NCBI GenBank assembly: GCA_902490245.1
Contig: CABUDB010000122.1
Location: forward strand, 1 to 5,508
DNA length: 5,508 nt
Reading direction: 5' to 3'
Source: an uncultured Collinsella sp.
GTDB taxonomy: Bacteria > Actinomycetota > Coriobacteriia > Coriobacteriales > Coriobacteriaceae
Under the pieces are notes generated by a model, which worked only from the letters and a program-made list of their open reading frames with translations, had not been told where the DNA came from and did no database searches. Every line of letters starts with the position of its first letter. The first letter of the stretch is position 1. A program made the position numbers and the translations under genes. Positions 1 to 4,148 of the stretch are shown one piece after another.

Positions 1-2
1 GT

Positions 3-1148
3 CCTGCGGTGGAGGCGGCGCTCAATGTTGAGGAGCCGACCGATCTCGCGACGCCCGAGCGCGAGACCATCATCGACGAGATTTTGGATGACGTGGTGGG
101 CTTGGGGCCGTTGCAGCCGCTCATCGAGGACGACACCGTTACCGAGATCATGATCAACGGCTGCCGCTCGGCTTTCTTTGAACGCGGCGGCGTCTTGTAC
201 CCCATCGAGCATGCGTTTGAGGATGATGAGCAGATCCGTGTGCTTATCGACCGCATTATCTCGCCACTTGGTCGCCGTATCGACGAGCGCAGCCCCATCG
301 TCAACGCCCGCCTCAAAACGGGCTATCGCGTCAACGCGGTGATTCCGCCTGTGGCGATTGACGGACCGATTCTCACCATCCGAAAGTTCTCGGACCGTAT
401 CTGCTCGCTGGACGAGCTTGTGGGGCTGGGGTCGCTGCCGCTTTGGTATGCGCAGCTGCTGTCGTGTGCGGTGTCGCTGCGACAGGACCTGGCGGTTGCG
501 GGAGGCACGGGATCTGGTAAGACCACCCTGCTCAACGCGTTGTCATGTGAGATTTCCACCGGCGAGCGCATCGTGACGATCGAGGACTCTGCTGAGCTCA
601 AGTTTGCACATCATCCGCACGTGGTGCGCCTAGAGGCGCGCGAGGCTTCAATTGAGGGCGAGGGCGCGGTGACGATCCGCGACCTGGTAACTAATGCCCT
701 GCGCATGCGCCCCGACCGCATCGTGGCGGGCGAGGTGCGCGGTGCCGAGTGCTGCGACATGTTGCAGGCCATGAACACGGGCCACGACGGGTCGCTCACC
801 ACACTTCATGCGGGTTCAGAACAGGAGACCGTGGTGCGTCTGACGTTGCTTGCGCGTTATGGCATCGATCTGCCGAGCGAGCTCATCGAGGAGCAGATTG
901 CCATGGCGCTCGACGGCATCGTGATGTCCGAGCGTCACGCCGATGGCAGGCGTTTCGTCTCCTCGTATTCGGGGGTGCGACGCGCCGCATCGGGCGGCGT
1001 AGAGCTCGAGCGCTATGTGACGTTCGATGCCGCCGAGCGCACCTGGACGCTTGACCGCGAGCCGCCGTTTATCGCAGAAGGCCTGCGGTCGGGGACGCTC
1101 ACACAAGAGGAGGTGGACGAATGGAGATCACTGTGCCCCTCGTCGTAG
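3..1148 (+). CDS. cpaF: Tad pilus secretion ATPase CpaF/TadA (5'-partial)
   Basis: This is the hexameric type II/IV secretion-family ATPase that powers Flp pilus assembly from the cytoplasmic face of the membrane. Residues are numbered from the GTG at 9. The N-terminal domain has the family signature GLGPLQPL near residue 32 and VTEIMING near 44. The Walker A motif GGTGSGKTT is at 165-173. An Asp-box-like segment, VTIEDSAEL, is near 190. The Walker B region [12 protein letters not shown] has its acidic residue at E242. The His box [13 protein letters not shown] spans 256-268. All catalytic motifs are intact. The frame stays open to the left edge (codons CCT and GCG precede the GTG), and CpaF proteins usually carry several dozen more N-terminal residues. 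I therefore treat the gene as truncated by the window and not as starting at 9. Its last 28 bases overlap tadB, which indicates co-transcription and probably coupled translation. Family assignment is secure; only the start is unknown. Confidence 0.96.
   Translation, partial: PAVEAALNVEEPTDLATPERETIIDEILDDVVGLGPLQPLIEDDTVTEIMINGCRSAFFERGGVLYPIEHAFEDDEQIRVLIDRIISPLGRRIDERSPIVNARLKTGYRVNAVIPPVAIDGPILTIRKFSDRICSLDELVGLGSLPLWYAQLLSCAVSLRQDLAVAGGTGSGKTTLLNALSCEISTGERIVTIEDSAELKFAHHPHVVRLEAREASIEGEGAVTIRDLVTNALRMRPDRIVAGEVRGAECCDMLQAMNTGHDGSLTTLHAGSEQETVVRLTLLARYGIDLPSELIEEQIAMALDGIVMSERHADGRRFVSSYSGVRRAASGGVELERYVTFDAAERTWTLDREPPFIAEGLRSGTLTQEEVDEWRSLCPSS
1108..1113 (+). promoter_or_regulatory. Ribosome binding site of tadB
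   Basis: A perfect AGGAGG lies 7 bases before the ATG at 1121, inside the 3' end of cpaF. It fixes the tadB start at 1121 despite the 28-base overlap with cpaF. Confidence 0.8.
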
Positions 1149-2047
1149 GGGGCTTGGCAGGGCTTTCTGTCGCGACGGCGTGCGGGGCGGAACCTCGTGT
1201 GCCGCAGGTACCGCCGGCGGAGCTGGCACGTCAGGCGCTCGAGACGGTGGCAGAGAAGCTGCCGCGTGAGCTGGTGGAAAACGATCTGCTGAAAAAGATC
1301 GCCCGTTCGTGGGCATCGCTGGCTCCGGCGCATCGCCTTGGCCTCGTGATCGAAGATGCTTCGGGACGTTTGGCGTTTCTGCTGCTATCGAGCGGTCTCT
1401 GCTGCGTTTTACTAACGATGGTGTCGTTATCGCCCCTCGGATTTGCCTTGGGACTTGTTGCTCCGTTTGCCGTTGGTGCCGCTCGGGATGGCTTTGAGAG
1501 CCGGCGCGAGCAACACGATGCAGAAGAGGCAATGCCCGAGGCGTTTACCGCACTTTCCATGTCGCTTGCCTCGGGACATTCGCTGGCCCAGGGCATGCGC
1601 TTTGTGGGCGCTCATGCGCAAGAGCCAGTGCATACCGAGTTTTTGCGGGTGGCGGCGGCGATCGATTGCGGCATCTCGGCGACCGACGCGCTCGATGACT
1701 TGCTCGTGCGTATCGACGCCCCCGGTCTTTCGCTTGTGACCTTGGCGCTTAAGGTGTCTCAGCGCACCGGCGCTCCGCTTGCCGACTTACTGTCCGAGGC
1801 GTCGAGCATGGTGGGGGAGCGCATTGAGCTCAAGCGCCGCCTGGATGTTAAGACGTCGCAGGCTCGCATGTCTGCGCATATGGTCGCGGCGATGCCGGCG
1901 GGCATGTGCGCGGTGTTGGCGCTGCTTTCGGCAGATTTTCGTCGCGGTCTTGCGACGCCTGCCGGCGCGGGCGCTGTGGTGCTGGGTCTTGCCCTCAACG
2001 CCGTTGCCCTGGTGGTTATCCGGCGCATTATGCGGGTGGAGCTATGA
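1121..2047 (+). CDS. tadB: Tad pilus inner-membrane platform protein TadB
   Basis: The product, 308 residues, is one of the two type II secretion F-domain (T2SF, GspF-like) proteins that form the membrane platform on which CpaF acts. A short hydrophobic N-terminus (about 5-20) is followed by a charged region, a hydrophobic pair at about 84-120, then the cytoplasmic T2SF domain at about 137-250. That domain contains the typical EEAMPEAF entry, SLASGHSL, the GAPLADLL segment and a Lys/Arg-rich exit (ELKRRLDVKTSQAR). Two C-terminal membrane segments follow at about 254-272 and 283-301. Size and order match TadB. The start is supported by a perfect Shine-Dalgarno sequence. It overlaps cpaF by 28 bases and tadC by 4 (ATGA), as expected for subunits made in fixed proportion. 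TadB versus TadC is assigned by gene order, since both share the same domain. Confidence 0.92.
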   Translation: MEITVPLVVGGLAGLSVATACGAEPRVPQVPPAELARQALETVAEKLPRELVENDLLKKIARSWASLAPAHRLGLVIEDASGRLAFLLLSSGLCCVLLTMVSLSPLGFALGLVAPFAVGAARDGFESRREQHDAEEAMPEAFTALSMSLASGHSLAQGMRFVGAHAQEPVHTEFLRVAAAIDCGISATDALDDLLVRIDAPGLSLVTLALKVSQRTGAPLADLLSEASSMVGERIELKRRLDVKTSQARMSAHMVAAMPAGMCAVLALLSADFRRGLATPAGAGAVVLGLALNAVALVVIRRIMRVEL

Positions 2048-2685
2048 GCGCCCCGGTTGCAGTTGCGGCTTGCCTGTGCGCCCTGAGTGTATTTGTCGCG
2101 ACGGGTTTGGATCGGGCGGATGCACGCAAGATCGCAGGGGCCTGCAAGCGCGAGGCGGTGCTGGTCGCTGCCGCGGGTCGCTCGGTGGTCGATGCTCTGA
2201 CCGCGCGAGTGAAGGGCGCGGTTGGAGCGGGCGGCCCGGCGCGAGTGTCGCTCGGCGAAGTGTCCGAGATGATCGATGTTGTGCGCTTGGGTCTTTCGGC
2301 CGGTCTTTCGTTTGATGCGGCGCTTGAGATTTTCTGCGCCAACCGCCGGTCAGTGCTGGCTCTTCGCCTTGAGCGCGCCTGCATGGCGTGGCAGGTGGGC
2401 GTGGGCACGCGTGAGGACGAGTTGTTGGCCGCCGCGCGCGACCTGGACGTGCGAGCGCTCGAGACCTTTGCCATCACGGTGGGGCAGGCGCTCGCCCTGG
2501 GTGCCCCACTTGCCGAGACGCTGGCCGCTCAAAGTCGCGAGATCCGTGCGGCTCATCGCGCCGCGGTCGAGCGCGAGATCGAGCGTGCACCCGTCAAGCT
2601 GCTGATTCCCACCGGCACGCTCATCTTGCCGGCGTTGCTTCTGTCCATATTGGGCCCGCTGCTGGGAGCAGGCGGGATGATGTAG
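2044..2685 (+). CDS. tadC: Tad pilus inner-membrane platform protein TadC
   Basis: This is the second T2SF-domain platform protein, partner of TadB and CpaF. The product is 213 residues from the ATG at 2044, whose ATGA overlaps the tadB stop. There is a GGAG only 2 bases before the ATG, too close to be a good ribosome site, so translation probably depends on reinitiation after tadB. The frame is open upstream to 1906, but that part lies wholly inside tadB and lacks family character. One hydrophobic segment spans residues 3-20. A cytoplasmic T2SF domain occupies about 68-182, with GLSAGLSFDAAL and LALGAPLAETL, the same helix-turn elements seen in TadB. A C-terminal hydrophobic stretch runs from about 186 to 208. 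It is shorter than many TadC proteins, which are nearer 250-300 residues, mainly because the N-terminal membrane part is reduced to a single segment. The domain itself looks complete. Confidence 0.9.
   Translation: MSAPVAVAACLCALSVFVATGLDRADARKIAGACKREAVLVAAAGRSVVDALTARVKGAVGAGGPARVSLGEVSEMIDVVRLGLSAGLSFDAALEIFCANRRSVLALRLERACMAWQVGVGTREDELLAAARDLDVRALETFAITVGQALALGAPLAETLAAQSREIRAAHRAAVEREIERAPVKLLIPTGTLILPALLLSILGPLLGAGGMM
2655..2676 (+). promoter_or_regulatory. GC-rich hairpin at the tadC/flp junction
   Basis: CCCGCTGCT (2655-2663) pairs with AGCAGGCGGG (2667-2676). This gives nine base pairs with one bulged G and a GGG loop. It sits in the last codons of tadC, about 9 bases before the flp Shine-Dalgarno sequence. 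There is no T-run after it, so it is not a classic intrinsic terminator. A role as an mRNA-processing or 3'-stabilising element that lets flp be expressed differently from cpaF-tadBC is an inference. The sequence also encodes the Gly/Leu-rich tadC tail, so it may be accidental. Confidence 0.35.
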
Positions 2686-2690
2686 GGAGG
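2686..2690 (+). promoter_or_regulatory. Ribosome binding site of flp
   Basis: GGAGG within AGGGAGGA lies 5 bases before the ATG at 2696, immediately after the tadC stop. It is a strong site, as expected for the most abundant pilus subunit. Confidence 0.8.
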
Positions 2691-2695
2691 AATAC

Positions 2696-2929
2696 ATGAA
2701 CACGATGACTGACGCTGCTGGCAAGGTCCAGGGCTGGGCGTTTTGCCGGGCGGCACATGTTCGTCAGCGCGCCAAGGAACTATTGCAGGAGGAGAGTGCA
2801 CAGGGTACCACCGAGTATGCCATCTTGGTCGGCGTGCTCGTGGTGATCGCGATTATCGCCATCGTCGCATTTAAGGGCAAGGTCCAAGATCTATGGAACG
2901 CTATCAGCGAGGGCATCAACAGCCTGTAG
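2696..2929 (+). CDS. flp: Flp-family major pilin precursor
   Basis: The 77-residue precursor encodes the structural subunit of the Tad/Flp pilus. A 35-residue basic leader precedes EESAQGTTEYAI (32-43). The invariant Glu-Tyr pair of Flp pilins is E40-Y41. In this family the peptidase cuts five residues before that Glu, which places the cut between A35 and Q36, giving a mature pilin of about 42 residues. The canonical residue before the cut is Gly; here it is Ala. A hydrophobic helix follows at about 42-58 (ILVGVLVVIAIIAIVAF), then a short polar tail ending in GINSL. The leader is long for an Flp protein, but M4 is the only nearby alternative start. The gene lies 10 bases after tadC with a strong ribosome site, and its end overlaps the next gene by 37 bases. 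Confidence 0.93.
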   Translation: MNTMTDAAGKVQGWAFCRAAHVRQRAKELLQEESAQGTTEYAILVGVLVVIAIIAIVAFKGKVQDLWNAISEGINSL

Positions 2930-3456
2930 AGGGCGAGCGCCCCATCGGGGTGCTGCTGGTGTTTGCTTGCCTGACCGTGGCGATAGCGGCGGTGCTTTGG
3001 GGGCTTAACGCCGCGCGGCAGCAGCGTCCTGGGACCGCCTCCGATTTGGGCTCAGATTCGGCGGTGGCGTCTCAAAAAGATGAGATGCGAGATGCGGACG
3101 ATTCGGATGTCGCTGTCACGGCGCAAACCTTTCTGCGGACGCTCGACAAGCGGTCTGGCACTGCGACGGATTCGCCTGAGGGCAACGCGATTGCGGTCCG
3201 GCTTGCATGGTCCGAGGACCGACCGATGACCGAAGCGGCGGCGGATATGCTGCGTGCCTATCGCGAGGTACCCACGGCGCAACTTGCTCTGAGCGGCTAT
3301 CTCGACATCAAGGGAAACGTGTGGGGCGCCATCGTGCGCGACGAACGCGGCTGGGTCGATATGGTGACAATTGCCGCGGATGCTGGCGATGCTTCGTGTC
3401 GTCTGCGCGCCGTGCGCCTGAGCCCGCAGGCAACGGACTCAAAGGAGGGATCGTGA
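2893..3456 (+). CDS. Uncharacterised single-pass membrane protein of the tad operon
   Basis: I do not recognise this family. From the ATG at 2893 the product is 187 residues. It has a basic N-terminal tail, one membrane segment at about 20-38 (VLLVFACLTVAIAAVLWGL), a polar low-complexity linker rich in Asp, Ser and Ala (about 45-75), and a mixed globular part from about 78 to 178 with a likely beta-rich stretch (LSGYLDIKGNVWGAIV). It has a single extracytoplasmic Cys at 169. It shows no pilin-like Glu and no lipobox. The start is uncertain. ATG 2893 overlaps flp by 37 bases and has only a weak AAGG 10 bases upstream. The alternative GTG at 2950 (residue 20) would remove the basic tail, and its nearest GAGGG is 16 bases away. 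Lying between two pilin-like genes, it may be a pilus-associated minor or accessory protein; this is context inference only. Confidence 0.8.
   Translation: MERYQRGHQQPVEGERPIGVLLVFACLTVAIAAVLWGLNAARQQRPGTASDLGSDSAVASQKDEMRDADDSDVAVTAQTFLRTLDKRSGTATDSPEGNAIAVRLAWSEDRPMTEAAADMLRAYREVPTAQLALSGYLDIKGNVWGAIVRDERGWVDMVTIAADAGDASCRLRAVRLSPQATDSKEGS
3442..3448 (+). promoter_or_regulatory. Ribosome binding site of the 72-residue pilin-like gene
   Basis: A perfect AAGGAGG lies 9 bases before the ATG at 3458, in the last codons of the preceding gene. It is good evidence that this very small ORF is real and translated. Confidence 0.8.
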
Positions 3457-3457
3457 A

Positions 3458-3676
3458 ATGCATGATGTCCTGCGTGAGGAATCTGCCCAGGCGACGGTCG
3501 AATACGCCATCGTCACGGTGGCGCTGTTATCGATCGTGCTGGCGATCGCGGGACTTTGGCGTGCCGGCACCGATGGGCGCTTGGCGGCGCTGGTTGAGCG
3601 GGCGGCATCCCATGGCGTTGCCTCGACGTCGGTTATCGACGCCGCTGCGGCCGCTAAGGACATCGCGTTGTATTGA
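3458..3676 (+). CDS. Small Flp/TadE-like pseudopilin
   Basis: This 72-residue protein looks like a second, diverged pilin. Its N-terminus MHDVLREESAQATVEYAIV carries almost the same processing site as Flp: E15-Y16 with the predicted cut between A10 and Q11, leaving a leader of only 10 residues. A hydrophobic helix spans about 17-35. The C-terminal half, with an Ala-rich end (IDAAAAAKDIA), differs from Flp and resembles neither Flp nor a TadE extracellular domain that I recognise. The start is fixed by a perfect Shine-Dalgarno sequence and lies one base after the preceding stop. It is probably a minor pilin that primes or modulates the fibre, or a reduced TadE-like subunit. Its TGA overlaps an ATG (TGATG, 3674-3678) that is out of frame with the following tadE. 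Confidence 0.85.
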   Translation: MHDVLREESAQATVEYAIVTVALLSIVLAIAGLWRAGTDGRLAALVERAASHGVASTSVIDAAAAAKDIALY

Positions 3677-4148
3677 TGCCGCGCGCGAGGACCGGGCGCA
3701 GTCTACGGTCGAGGCCGCTTTTTTGCTGCCGACGTTTCTGACACTCATCCTTCTCGCGCTGCAACCGGTGTGCCTGCTCTATACGCGCGCGGTCATGGAG
3801 TCTGCCGCCGCCGAGACCGCGCGGCTCATGACCACGACGACGGCGGAGGACGACGATCTTAAGGAGTTCACCCGCCGCCGACTTGCCGCAGTGCCCAACG
3901 TTTCGATCTTTCATGCCGGCGGGCCGTTGTCGTGGGATATCGAGCTTGGCCGGGCCGGTGCGGGTGGCGTCTCGTCCGTGTCCGTTTCCGGCGAGGTCAA
4001 GCCGTTGCCTGTGATCGGTGCGTTTGCGCAGGCTATGGGTGGTACCGCCGAGGGCGGCTACGTTGAGCTCAAGGTCGATGTCTCGTATCAATCGCGTCCC
4101 GAATGGCTGGAGGGAGATTATGATTCGTGGATTGCTACATGGGATTAG
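3612..4148 (+). CDS. tadE: TadE-like minor pseudopilin (start uncertain)
   Basis: This is a TadE-family membrane-anchored pseudopilin of the Tad apparatus. Numbering from ATG 3612 gives 178 residues. The conserved core starts at about 24 with REDRAQSTVEAAFLLPTF. E34 is the pilin-type Glu, and the predicted cut falls between A29 and Q30. The hydrophobic helix is about 35-56. The rest (about 57-178) is a polar extracytoplasmic domain with an acidic stretch near 75 and no cysteine. The start is a real problem. ATG 3612 has no clear ribosome site and overlaps the preceding gene by 65 bases, and TTG 3618 is similar. The nearest in-frame alternative, ATT 3672, would give a neat 9-residue leader. 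The obvious coupled ATG at 3676 is in the wrong frame. Domain identity is firm; the first 20 or so residues are not. It overlaps the next gene by 29 bases. Confidence 0.82.
   Translation: MALPRRRLSTPLRPLRTSRCIDAAREDRAQSTVEAAFLLPTFLTLILLALQPVCLLYTRAVMESAAAETARLMTTTTAEDDDLKEFTRRRLAAVPNVSIFHAGGPLSWDIELGRAGAGGVSSVSVSGEVKPLPVIGAFAQAMGGTAEGGYVELKVDVSYQSRPEWLEGDYDSWIATWD
3680..3687 (+). repeat. (CG)4 dinucleotide tract at the head of tadE
   Basis: Four CG units follow directly after the TGATG that links the 72-residue gene to tadE. Loss of one unit would bring the ATG at 3676 into frame and give an N-terminus of Met-Pro-Arg followed by EDRAQSTVE. The tract is short, so natural slippage here is possible but unproven. 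Confidence 0.5.
4109..4113 (+). promoter_or_regulatory. Ribosome binding site of the tadG-like gene
   Basis: GGAGG (within GGAGGGAG) lies 6 bases before the ATG at 4120, inside the end of tadE. It supports 4120 as the start over the in-frame ATG at 4225, although the latter also has a GAGG (4214-4217) 7 bases upstream. Confidence 0.7.

Noticed and set aside
323..1106. Reverse-strand and alternate-frame ORFs over cpaF, and similar ones over the other genes
   Set aside because: They are mirror frames of high-GC coding genes, with low-complexity Arg/Ser/Ala-rich translations, no ribosome sites and no recognisable motifs.
1906..2043. Upstream extension of TadC
   Set aside because: It lies entirely inside tadB, and the ATGA-coupled ATG at 2044 gives a normal membrane-segment start.
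2655..2695. Intrinsic terminator between tadC and flp
   Set aside because: The stem is not followed by a T-run, and flp begins at once with the operon continuing.
3083..3096. Tandem 7-base repeat (AGATGCG twice) in the 187-residue gene
   Set aside because: Two copies of 7 bases are too few to call a slippage tract, and the reading frame is intact.
3207..3611. Long upstream extension of the tadE frame
   Set aside because: It is open by chance in GC-rich DNA opposite two well-supported genes. Its Arg/Cys/Trp-rich translation has no family character.
3641..3690. Programmed +1 frameshift joining the 72-residue protein to TadE
   Set aside because: The fusion would carry two processing sites and two membrane helices, and no clear shift-prone codon pair is present before the TGA at 3674. 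Separate genes are simpler.
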